A stretch of 21,806 nt of DNA, taken from Elysia marginata. Lineage: Eukaryota; Mollusca; Gastropoda; Plakobranchidae. Numbering within the stretch: the stretch's first letter is position 1; each line of letters opens with the position of its first letter. Below the pieces are notes generated by a model. That model saw only the letters and a program-made list of their open reading frames with translations. It ran no database searches and had not been told where the DNA came from. Location of the stretch: positions 5,340 to 27,145 of the forward strand of contig BMAT01006687.1 of NCBI GenBank assembly GCA_019649035.1. The letters are read 5' to 3'. Positions 1 to 9,900 of this stretch are shown here, piece after piece. A program made the position numbers and the translations under genes.

Positions 1-56
1 CCCCCCACTAAAAAGATCTTTTTTAGTTTAATGTCCTCCAAGATTCCCTAAGGAGG

Positions 57-135
57 TTTGCAGTGGCTAAATCGCTATAGTAATTGATAACTGCTGTGGA
101 GATCGCGGGTTCGAAACCTAGTCTGGGCAAATCTT
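57..135 (+). repeat. tRNA-derived SINE head (fragment)
   Basis: The stretch carries both parts of an internal RNA polymerase III promoter. An A box (TGGCTAAATCG, 64-74) fits the TRGYNNANNNG pattern exactly, and a B box (GGTTCGAAACC, 108-118) matches the usual GGTTCGANTCC at all but one place. Their spacing is as expected for a tRNA. The sequence does not fold into a full cloverleaf that I can see, so a SINE head is a better call than a tRNA gene. The 3' limit of the element is not visible and may lie anywhere up to about 300. It shares the motif TCGCGGGTTC with the minus-strand SINE at 7272-7485. Confidence 0.6.
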
Positions 136-765
136 TGTTCACTCCTCTGCGCCCACCTCAGCACTAATTCAGTAATTGGGTTGCAAGGTGTCTTAAGAAT
201 AAGACTTGGTGAATGTTAAGAAGGCTAGGAAAGCAATTTTAACTACATGCAAAGAGAATTGAATAGTGAGCAAGAGGGAGAACTGAGCCTAACTCTCTGT
301 GACAACAGTGCTAACAAAAGTGTATGCAAATAGAGCCGGTAAACAAAGCATACGCCTGGTGTTTTAGTGTAGGCTGTGCAGTATGTGTGTTTGTACTTGC
401 CGCTATTATCTTTTGAATTTACCGGCTCTATTTCTGTTGCTATGCAGCCATGCCTATATATGCGTAGCCAGCGTGTCTTGGCTCTCTTGCTCTCCAGGCT
501 CTTTGCTACATGTACATGTGAGTCTACTTCACTACGCGGTAGACAATCTTACTCCTTGTTCCCTAACCCACGCATTAAGTAAAGGCCGTACTTTCAAAGC
601 TTTCCAAATACCAATACATTGTGCTGAGTAGGCTTAGAAGTTGGAGCCAATACTAACTGCATTCTATGAATAGGTCTATTTAATAAAACACCTGAAGAGG
701 TGTCTCAAAGAAAACAACCAGAGAATTACAAACAACTCTTGACTTCTTAAATTTTGTCCTGGCAG
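136..765. other. Non-coding stretch upstream of the first exon
   Basis: No exon is supported here. Two overlapping short ORFs (376-582 and 383-631) are in different frames, resemble no family I know and lack a splice context that joins them to the exon at 766. The stretch holds the inverted repeat at 328-433 and a 12-bp palindrome ACATGTACATGT at 508-519. It is presumably intron of the gene whose last exons follow. The last bases before 766 (ttttgtcctggcag) form a good polypyrimidine tract and acceptor. Confidence 0.5.
328..433. repeat. Perfect 16-bp inverted repeat
   Basis: AAATAGAGCCGGTAAA at 328-343 is matched exactly by its reverse complement at 418-433, leaving a 74-nt spacer. A perfect 16-bp pair this close is unlikely by chance. 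It could be the two ends of a very small hairpin-type mobile element or a stem-loop in an intronic transcript. No flanking target duplication is obvious. Confidence 0.7.
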
Positions 766-905
766 GTATTCTCCCAGTGCCTGCCACATAACGCCCAGTA
801 TCTTCAAACCATTGATGAGTATGACCTGTACTACGTGTGGCGTCCAGGCGGTCTAGACTGGCTCGATGGTGTCACTCTGGACGAGGATACAGGCTTCTAT
901 CAGAG
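766..905 (+). CDS. Penultimate coding exon of the unrecognised gene
   Basis: It encodes 46 codons in phase 0 plus two bases of a split Arg codon. The composition is clearly protein-like (balanced bases, few rare-looking residues) against AT-rich surroundings. The donor AG|gtgaaa is a moderate match to consensus. A small-scale oddity is that this donor region resembles the repeats that fill the following intron. Confidence 0.75.
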
Positions 906-2222
906 GTGAAACTGTACACTTTACAATAGAAGAATCTGTTTAAGCCGCATTAAAAATATTTTGGTTTAGACAGTATACTTCATAGATGGAAAAAGTAGTT
1001 TGATCGAGAAAATCCAGTTAAGTTTTTAACCCAGCATCTATGGTTTAAAAGGATTCCCTATTTTTGGTACTGGTGTATATAAGCTAGTGTTTAATTTGCA
1101 AATACTGTAACTTGTACACTTACTGCATATGATCATTAGGCGTACACTTTCAATACACTGATGATGATAAACCTATAAAAATTACAGATACGTCAGTTTA
1201 AAAGTGCAGCCTATCAGTAGAGGTAAACTTGCCGTAGCTATCAATGTACACTATTGTCTTGGTCTAGATCTATGTATGTATACAGTATATTACTGCTAGT
1301 AGTCACATATCTTTCTGCATGTCTCTAAAGTGGAAAAATTATCATAAATTGGTGCATGCAGGCCTATTATAGGTCTTGCATGAACACAATTACTGTCAGG
1401 GGCAAACTGCTTTGGGTGCACCGAGTTGAACGTATGTATACATGATTGTACTAACAAGGGTAGACTTCCAATTTACATACAAGAGGTAAAATACACATGC
1501 CACTTGAGTAAGATATGTACGTTTATGCTGATAAAGATAAGCCTGAACACATTAATAACATTCATATGCTGTTAAAGTTGAGCCTGTAAATACTAGCTAC
1601 AGGTAAACTTGTAAATAGGTCTATAACAGGATGTGAACTTGAAGATTAGAGGTGACGTTTGACATACAGCCAAAGGTAGGGTCGCAAATACAAGTACAGT
1701 ACCACTAAGGGTGGTAACTTGCTCACACTATATGCCTGTAACAAATTCAAAACTTACACATGCCACAAGAGGTAAAGTAATAAATTAATCCATGTACTAC
1801 CAAATACTAACTTGTAAATACTAGTACATATAAGGTTGTGCATACTGCTATAGGTGAAGGACTAGACATTAGGGGAATACTTAAAATTGCTTAACAAGGT
1901 ACAGTAATCTCTTTTAAAAGTACTGGATGGTACAGTCAGAGAGCTTTTTGAAAAAGATACAGGTACAACTAATAGAGGTAAGTCTGCACTTATGTTGCAA
2001 GACACTATCAGGTGTAAATGAGACACAAGCCTTGCAAAAACATGTTTATATTGGAAGTAGGGTAACTCTTTCTCTCTATGTTCTCCTTCTAGATTTATCT
2101 CTCTCTATGGCCAAGGCAGAGCGTTAGATGTGGGCATCACTATCCAAAACAACATAGGTGTGTCAGACCCAGCCGTCTTCAACAGGAACACATCTGACTG
2201 CAAGTGGTCCTACTCTAAATAA
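766..2222 (+). CDS. 3' end of an unrecognised protein-coding gene (two terminal exons)
   Basis: Two exons join cleanly. Exon A (766-905) follows a good acceptor (ggcag) and ends CAGAG|gtgaaa in phase 2. Exon B (2093-2222) follows tctccttctag and completes an Arg codon (AG|A), then reads to a TAA stop. Together they give the last 89 residues of a protein. The peptide is rich in Trp and Tyr (YYVWRPGGLDWLDG in exon A) and contains GQGRALDVGITIQNN in exon B. It has two cysteines and an Asn-Thr-Ser sequon near the C-terminus, which would suit a secreted or luminal domain but does not prove it. No transmembrane segment is visible. I do not recognise the family. The remaining exons lie left of the window. 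The intron (906-2092) is full of decayed repeats. Confidence 0.75.
906..2092 (+). repeat. Intron filled with decayed AGGTAAACTTG-type repeats
   Basis: Between the two exons a short degenerate motif, roughly AGAGGTAAACTTG, recurs near 1217, 1397, 1455, 1482, 1601, 1648, 1707, 1768, 1852 and 1974. Several neighbours are 51-60 bp apart, which suggests an old tandem array that has drifted. Words such as TACTAG, ACATGCCAC and TGTAAATA recur beside it. The last copy (1974-1983) ends in a perfect GTAAGT donor. No ORF of note runs through it. Confidence 0.55.
2093..2222 (+). CDS. Terminal coding exon of the unrecognised gene
   Basis: After an excellent polypyrimidine tract and AG, the exon completes a split Arg codon, encodes 42 further residues and stops at TAA (2220-2222). 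The sequence includes a Gly-Gln-Gly turn, a hydrophobic strand-like run (LDVGITI) and a C-terminal Asn-Thr-Ser-Asp-Cys-Lys-Trp. The frame matches only if spliced to 905. Confidence 0.75.
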
Positions 2223-2504
2223 GCCCACTGATTGTTGAATTGATAAAATTGCAAATGCATAGCTTTCCAGCATGTTTGTGGTTGGCCAAGTTATACAAGG
2301 AACGCCCAGCGTTTATGTTGGTTAAAAGGTTGTGTGTGAAAAATCAATAGCTTTAAAAATATAACAAAACTTTACCCAAAAAGAATGACTTTAAAAGCCT
2401 TTAACTTTATCATTCTTCATATCTGTCCTACACATTTGTTACATATATTCATTAAAAAATGTTTTTTTGTGTACTTTACTTCTTTTAAAAATTATTTTTG
2501 AGGA

Positions 2505-2510
2505 AATAAA
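2505..2510 (+). terminator. Candidate polyadenylation signal of the plus-strand gene
   Basis: AATAAA lies 283 bp after the TAA stop, in T-rich sequence. It is the first canonical hexamer I see after the stop. The implied 3' UTR is about 2223-2530. Confidence 0.5.
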
Positions 2511-2530
2511 CTATTCCAATACTAAAACGC

Positions 2531-4844
2531 TTCGGATTCTGTTACTTTTGTAATAGGCTGCATGAAATGACCAATGTATGAGTTGGTTTCCATTTCCTGC
2601 CTTATAAGACCTTAGGGCGGGTGACAATGTGTACTGAGCAGGTAAAAAAAAACCAATAATCATATAGCAAGTCCTAATAGTAATATTCCAAGCGTTAAAA
2701 AATGAGGAGGAAGGGGGGTGACCCTAAACAATATTTTTCACTGCCTCAAAACACTAAAAAATCTTATGTCTTTTAAAACAGTAACTATGAAAGAATTCTA
2801 TTTCGGCTAAACAAGAAAATATCAACGGCTTTGATGGTAAAATTGTCAACCAGGCACAAGTCAGAATTTTTCCAAATTGAGTTTTTCAACATCACCCATA
2901 AGTTGAATTTTATATTGGGATCTAAGAAGCTGGAAAAACATTATTTATATAAAATAGCTTCACATACCGGTACTGCAAAGTACTTCATTTCAAGGCAAGA
3001 AAAACAATCGAGCTTGCCTCAATGATGAAATATAAAATACTATGCATGAAAATTATACATGTATATTTAAGACTTTTTAATGGTTAAGACTGTTCATAAA
3101 TTTCAGTACTCATATGTTGTTTGACCAGTTTTATTGATCCACCATTTTGGGTTACTTTATTGGAATTTTAAAATCTTTTTCCCTGTTAGTATTATTTAAA
3201 AAGGAGCATATTTATATTTGATATCAAAGTATCATGATTTTTTAAATGAAAAACTGTAATGAGGAGCTACAACCCAGACAGTTTATCCAGTTATAAACGC
3301 ATAAATGAGTGTTTTGCAATCTGATTCTAAAACATGTTTACAGTTTTCTAAGTTGGTCTGCTACTCAATTTAAAACTGTATGTAAGTTAAAATTATTATT
3401 TTCCTGTTTGTATATTTCATATGTGTGTAGATATCCCACAAAATGAGCTAAGTACCAGTGATACTTTAGTATCACAATATTTTGCAAGTGCTGTGAGTTT
3501 GACAATATTGGGATTTATACATAAAAATGAAAGTTATGAAATTTGGAAAATTTGTGACCCCTTTTTTCATAAAGCTAAAAAAATGCTTTTTAAGATATTT
3601 TATTGCAAACGGCTAAAACATTACACCAAGTTGTGCAGGTACATGTGCAGTATTATTTTCAGCCATCCATTCAATGACTCTTACATATACTTTAAGCAAG
3701 TTGTAACTTTTTCTGAAATGGTACTGGTAGCATAACTTTAGAACCCCAATATATTTGTAAAAAATAAACCAAATACAATTTGTGAAAACGTAATCACATT
3801 GTAAATGAATGAAAAGGCTCATCATACTAAAAAATTAATTTATTAATATCTTTATTGTGAAACATTATCACTGACTATAAGTCTAAAAGATTCACTGTAT
3901 AATTAGAGTTCGAGATAAAACATAAAAATGTTCAATAATCCATTTTAAATAATTTATAACAAGTAAAAGAACTGCAATACAAACAAGAAGTCACAAAGAT
4001 GAACTTCCAAAAAAGCACAAAACTTTCAGGGCTTTTGCCTAAACAAATTCTTCTTTTTTTTAAATTACTGAATACATAAATTCAAATTAAAGCTTGTAAC
4101 AAAATCTTTGATGATATACTAACAAGTTTAACGTCTGTCATAATGTTGGAATTTTCACCTTTTCACTACAATGCATTTTACAAGCACAGAAATCAGTTAT
4201 GATTGTTCTTAATCAAATCATTCTGACAGGTTAAAGTACTGTATTAGCTGATCATTCCACAAAAAATTTTTTTTTGTAAATCCAACTCTTCCAGCGACTT
4301 AAATTTTTTAATGCTCCTCGATCGTTACTCATAAACATATTCCTATGAGGACAACAGCTGTTTTGTTTGTATCAAATGCATCCATTTATGTCACATAAAT
4401 TTTTAATATTGTTACGATGCTGAAAATATTAGTTACAAAGAAAGACCTCTACATTATGTACAAAGAACGGGCGCAGTTGAAACTTGAAACTATTGACAGT
4501 CAGAATCGGATAACATTAATTTGTGTAATTAAGCGTGTCTGAAGCCAAAGTTACTGTCCTTAAACAGCATGCTTTTTATGTAACGAAAATTCGGTAAGAG
4601 CCAAGTTCGAAGCCAAAATGTGCTTACCAGTGGCGTGCTTGAAGCCGGCTTGCACTGTACAAAATTCAAGGCCTTAGTTTAACTTATGAACCACAATGAA
4701 CAGCCAGATATCCAATAAATAACTGCTGATGATATTATCGCAAAGTATTTCAATAATGATAAGAAGAAGAGGAAGAAAAATAGCATTAATTATGGTAATA
4801 TATATCACAACAAAAATTATAAATGTCTTTCAATCAGTCAAAAT
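2531..4844. other. AT-rich intergenic stretch, no gene seen
   Basis: This lies between the 3' ends of two convergent genes. The longest ORF (3421-3735, 104 codons, plus strand) has no recognisable motif, no splice context and a composition set by AT-rich DNA, so I do not call it. A GAAGCC word recurs three times at about 4543-4648. Otherwise I see only low-complexity A and T runs. Confidence 0.6.
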
Positions 4845-5259
4845 GAGTCTTTAATCAAAATTGAAAGGTAGTCAGACATTGGTATCACAGAAAAGCTTAT
4901 TTTCTATTCTTTGATATACCCTGGTACAACAAACAGAAAAGCTCTATCACGCTTCTGTGTGAAGTTATAACAGTTTGAAGTAGGCAGTGTTAACATTTGA
5001 GTAATTTCATAAAATGGAGAAAATAGCATTCAAAGTTTAGACACTACAAAGGTGTTGAAGGCTTAGTAACCATGTCAATTAAAATGAAACACACCAAACA
5101 TCAAATTCCAACATGAATCAGGTGTGAAAACTGTTAAGAAATGGTTTAAGTGTCAATATCTAAAATAAAAAAAAATTTTGACTTCTAACACCCAATAAAC
5201 TTGAAAAAGCCTATATATCTCAAAACTAAGCCATTCGGAGTATGACTCATTTGGACAGA
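4845..5259. repeat. Unclassified dispersed repeat, copy 1
   Basis: This segment is alignable in the same orientation with 17178-17572. Shared landmarks in order include AAAGGTAGTCA (copy 2: GAAGGTAGTCA), ACAACAAACAGAAAA, CTTCTGT, CAAAGTTTAGAC, AGAAATGGTTT, CAATATCTAAAATAA, TTTTGACTTCTGAA/AAC and GACTCATTTGGACAGA. By eye roughly 70-75 percent of positions agree. Neither copy has a long ORF, clear terminal repeats or a simple-sequence tail, so the class is unknown. Confidence 0.8.
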
Positions 5260-6335
5260 TTGCAAGACATTATATGAAATCATAATAACAACAGTTGTAA
5301 TAAAAACAAAATAATAACAAAAACACCAAGAATAACATCATCCTTAAGTACAACTTAAGGCTCTTCCACTTTATGTTCTAACTAGCTGAGGCAGACTGGA
5401 CCCACCTTACTCTTTTGTATGATTGACTTCTAGTTACAATCAAAAAGCATAAGCAGCATTGTGAATGAGAAAATAAAAGAGTGCTTGATGAAAGAACAAA
5501 ATTGGTTTGCGACTTTGACATTAACAGTTGGGCACCGGGTTCTTATTACAGGCAAACTACTATGAAACATCAAAATAAGTTTGAAATTTAAATGGGAATA
5601 AGTGATAATTCCCTATCTGTTTATTTTAAATGGTCTAAGAATAGAATAGATAACAAATGATGTGATTTGTGCACTCAAAAACCTGATCTAGGCACTGTGT
5701 TTATGATGATTATACTGTCCTGTGTGGAGTTTCAAGGAAAAGACATTCTTTTTTCTTTCTACAACTTGGCTAGATGGCTAGATTTCCATTACAATATCAC
5801 AGTTCATATGCATACATAATGTTAAAAATAACAGCAAAAGTGTGAAACAAACGAATAAATACAGCACAATACACATATTGCCTTTAGTTTTCAGCATCAA
5901 CCCAAATTGTATTTTCTAGTTAAAGGGAGTTGTGAGATTTACTTATTTTGAAGAGAATTTAAAAACAAATCATCATTACCATGAAGAGTTGCATCTCATA
6001 TTGTTATAAGTTAAAAAAAAAAGTTGTGCACATGTTTCCTTACAGTACTATAAATGTTTATTATGATTGAATATCAAGTGAAGGGCTCATATACTGCACT
6101 GAAATTTGAGTTCCAACCAACTGCAGAAGTGGGTAAAGAAAGAAAGCGGTAAATTTTAATATTATACTGCTGTTGATTTGGTCATTTCATTGCTGCTGTG
6201 TGATGCAGTGACATGCATTTTTTGCTTTTGTTCGATAGTGCACTTTAATTTATCACAGACCCTGTAGAACAAGACACAAATTTCCAAACCATTTCAATCT
6301 CATATCAACAAAGACAATTTTGCTTTGAAAAAAAA
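5260..6335. other. AT-rich intergenic stretch, no gene seen
   Basis: No exon-like sequence is supported. It contains a small perfect stem, CCTTAAG and CTTAAGG, around a 5-nt loop at 5342-5360. The rest is A/T-rich with short homopolymer runs. It lies downstream of the racemase gene. Confidence 0.6.
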
Positions 6336-6470
6336 GGAATGTCTGGAATAGATGAAGGGTATAGTTGTGTCCTTGCTCTGTTTATCAACATCTTAAAGAC
6401 CACTTTACCCTCAGGCAATGTCTAGAATAGATAGGAGGATTTTTCCTGGCTCTGTTTATTAACACCTCCC
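6336..6470. repeat. Imperfect tandem duplication, period 78 bp
   Basis: The unit beginning GGAATGTCTGGAATAGAT at 6336 recurs as GGCAATGTCTAGAATAGAT from about 6413. TCCTTGCTCTGTTTATCAAC at 6370 recurs as TCCTGGCTCTGTTTATTAAC at 6444. Two copies are visible. It lies about 250 bp beyond the racemase polyA signal. Confidence 0.65.
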
Positions 6471-6722
6471 TCCGTGTGTCTATTAACTATTCATTAGAAG
6501 ACTCTAGAGAAAAACAACATGGGTGACTTAGTTTTGAAGGTTCTTTATAGAATATTTTGAAAAATTCACACCTGTTTCCTTAACTCAAAAAGTAAAACCT
6601 TCATTTCAATGCTATGCAATTATTCCACAAAGTGAAAACAAAATGTTGAACTTGACACACCTGTCGAAACACTATCTAACTGTTATATTGCTATTTTTCC
6701 CTAGACTAGACACAGTCTTCCC

Positions 6723-6728
6723 TTTATT
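6723..6728 (-). terminator. Candidate polyadenylation signal of the racemase gene
   Basis: TTTATT on the plus strand reads AATAAA on the minus strand, 44 nt after the TGA stop. This would give a very short 3' UTR. Further TTTATT words downstream (near 6455 and 6057) are alternatives. Confidence 0.55.
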
Positions 6729-6771
6729 TTCTTCTCAAGGGAGTTCCATATTTTCCAAAGCCAGTGACTGG

Positions 6772-6909
6772 TCACCAGGGCAGATGGTTGATGTCAACGT
6801 TGCCACCACAGAGAATGACACCAATGTTGACCATCTTGGAATCCATAGATCTTAGCCTGTCTGAAAATGCTGCGGCAACAGATGCACCAGCGGCTGCTTC
6901 TATGACTAC
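6772..6909 (-). CDS. SRR: Racemase last coding exon (C-terminus)
   Basis: It starts after gttgcag and encodes 45 residues and a TGA. It begins VVIEAAAGAS, the usual segment after the last helix of the small-domain interface. It ends ILCGGNVDINHLPW. The Cys in ILCGGN occupies the place of human Ser313, which contacts the PLP pyridine nitrogen; Cys is a known alternative in this family. Confidence 0.9.
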   Translation of the reverse strand, partial: VVIEAAAGASVAAAFSDRLRSMDSKMVNIGVILCGGNVDINHLPW

Positions 6910-9900
6910 CTGCAACATTTATAGATTTTCATTGAGGAAAAAATCCAACTGGTGTTAGATTCAGAACAAATAAAATACCACAAATTTAAGTGGAGAGAAC
7001 ACGCCTACAGTAAATAAGATTTCTGTTGCGAAAGCCAATCCCAAATTCAGCCCATAGTACCATAGTTCTACCTTGAAGACAAGCATGTCTGGGTTTAGAT
7101 TTGATATGAATAACATCATTGAAATAGAGTTTATGCTTTTTAATCACTACTTCAAATCACCAGAAAGTCTGAGATATTTTTTAAACACATAAAAACATAC
7201 TAAAAGTTTTACTGTAGAAAAATTCAAGCAATAGTTTCGTCCAAAATAAAAAAATTCTTTTGGTGTAAAGATTGATTGATTGAAGGGTATTTTTACAAGC
7301 CCAATTCCACTTCAAAGGTGCTCTCAGGGCTTGGGTTCCAATGACAATTTACGGGCTGCCACCCAGAGACTAGCGGGGATACCATGACTTAGCCTCAGCC
7401 GGTCACATTATACTGACACCAACCCAACCAGTAGGGGCCCGGACTGTGCTCGGCTGTGTTTTGAACCCGCGACCTCTTGGCCACGTTGGTGTAAAGACTG
7501 AGATACAAACTTACTTGAAATTAATAAAGGACATATAGTTCTAGACGGAATTCAGATTTACTTCTAGTAAGCCTTGTTTCATCTTAGCTTAATTTATAAC
7601 TATGTATTACTCATAACTAGAAAAACCAGACCTAATGCAATCTCACTTAAAGAAAACGTAAAGATTTGCAGCCAATGAAACAAGAGCATACCAAAAAAAA
7701 GATATCAAAATTTCATATAACTCTTTCACTCTAATCGGATTAAAATATTTATCTTACCTTCATTCTCTCAAAGGCAAATTTCATTCCTGAAACAATTTCT
7801 TCCTCTTCCTGAAAAAGAAAAAAAATGGGTGATTATCAGCAACTTTATCTTGCTCAACATGTCTCTATTGATCCCTTCAGTTATCTTAATAATAATAATA
7901 ATAATTTATTTATACAGCGCCTAAAATCCACTAAAAAGTGCTCAGTGGTGCTAATATACAGGAATATAAAGGTTGCTTCCTAACAATACAGATCATTGTA
8001 AAATAGTGTGACATCACATAAAATTAAAAAGCTCTACAATAGAAATGCATCAAAAGTATTACACCAACATTTTGGTCCTACTCTAATATTACGCATTAAA
8101 AAAATGATAAAAATGATTAAAATGAGAATGGAAATCAAATGCATTAAAATCATGTAAATGTATCTATAAACATCGGTAAATACGTCGGCAAAGAAAGTAA
8201 AAGTAGTCATGCAAAATGTAGAATAGGAGTTTAACCTCAAACGCAACCGAGTACTACAATACAAATTAAATGAAATGTATAAATAGTTAATTGTCTAAAA
8301 GCAGCCATATTCACACTTATTAGCAAAATAAAAATCAAGATAAATATGTTGAAATAGAGAAAATTAAACCCGTTTCTTGTGTAATCATTTATATTGATCA
8401 ATATCGAAAAGATGTATATAGTAAGTTTTAAAAATGTAGATGTAGTGACGTATCACCAAAAACATATTAACAAGTCAAGTTTTTCATAAAATGATAAAAG
8501 ACTATGCAGAGTAACACAACTTAAAATATTCTGTTTTTAGATTTGTTTTAAAAGACTGAAAAGTTAAACATTGTTTGGTAGTAAGAGACAAAGTGTTCCC
8601 TACTTTCAGAGCATAAGCAGAGAAAGCCCTCTCATCTAGTTTAGAAACTACTCTCTTTGTTGCCAGAAGAAAGTCATTATACTCATAACTGCAATTATTT
8701 CAAATACATAAACCCATCAAACCTGATAAAAGAAGTGTTTGTTTTTCAATAAATCTCAAGTTTTAAATTTTTTTAAAGATTTAAATCTTAATGTTGTTTT
8801 CAACGTTTCCTGCCTTTTTAGCTATAGAAAACTGCTAAAAATCAGAAATCTCGCAAAAAAAAAAATCCACCCCTGCAACTAGAAAATCCAATAGTTACCA
8901 TTTCAAAAACTTCTTTCTCTGCCAGCTCTTGAAGAATTGGAGTTGTGATGTATCCAGTTTGCTGAAGTCTGATACCATCAGCTATAGTATCAAGATACTG
9001 GGGTGGGCCTTCCCAGGGTCGTTTACCTGGTTTTCAAATGGTATCAAATTCAACAGACAAATTTTGAAGACTTTATCCAACTCTTCCTCACACAATCAGT
9101 ACAAATTTTTCAATCTGACAACAGAATAGGCCTCCACGTATTGTCTACAACCTATTAATTTCATACACGTCTAACCAGGGAGCTCAGAATCAGGAATCTG
9201 GAAACGGGGGAAACAGGGAAAGATTTTAAAGAAATGGAATTTTTTCTATATTAATAGACGATGTTCCTAAAAACGGTCGGCGAGAGTTATGCGCCTTGAC
9301 CTACTACCAAAACAAAGGACCCCATATAAGTAAATTAGAAGAGATAGGGCGTTTTTCTTGTGTAAAACGCTTCTTACTGCTTTTTAAGAGGATGATGTAG
9401 TCGAGAATACTTAAAAATGTAATTACAAATTTATTAATGCGAATAATGATAATCCTATCTTTAAAAAAATAATTAAAAGAAGACTTCATTCAAGAGTACA
9501 GTTTGCCAAACGCCAGAATCTATTAGCTAAAAAAGCCAACTTGCCGATAATAGGTAAAATAATTCATCATTCTAGGGCCATGCATCAAAATCTGATAGTT
9601 TTATGGTTGAATACTTGAATCTTTTTCAAGAATCAATTTTCCTGATGTAGGCCTACTCATCTTATTTTTCAAAATACGCCTTTGTTTAGGTCAAAATTAT
9701 TTTTGCGGACGTCCGAGAGAACCATGACGTCATGACTATACTTCGATCAGTGCATTAAATTTTTTTTTCTGCTGACTCAAAAAATAAACAAAAGTATCGC
9801 TTAAATGGTCTTTTAACTTTAAAACCTTAGACAAATTAGTTTAGACTCCAATAAACATAATATAATGATGTAGATCTAGATCTAGATAGCATCTTAGTAA

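Noticed and set aside
61..135. Possible tRNA gene
   Set aside because: Pol III boxes are present but I cannot form acceptor and anticodon stems, so it is treated as a SINE head.
376..631. Two overlapping plus-strand ORFs
   Set aside because: Different frames, no family motif, and hydrophobic low-information translations; no splice logic linking them to 766.
3421..3735. 104-codon plus-strand ORF
   Set aside because: Long for AT-rich DNA but no recognisable domain, no promoter or splice context, and an overlapping minus-strand ORF of similar quality.
7440..7485. Possible minus-strand tRNA
   Set aside because: Boxes are too close for a tRNA, and the target duplication and tail show a retroposed SINE.
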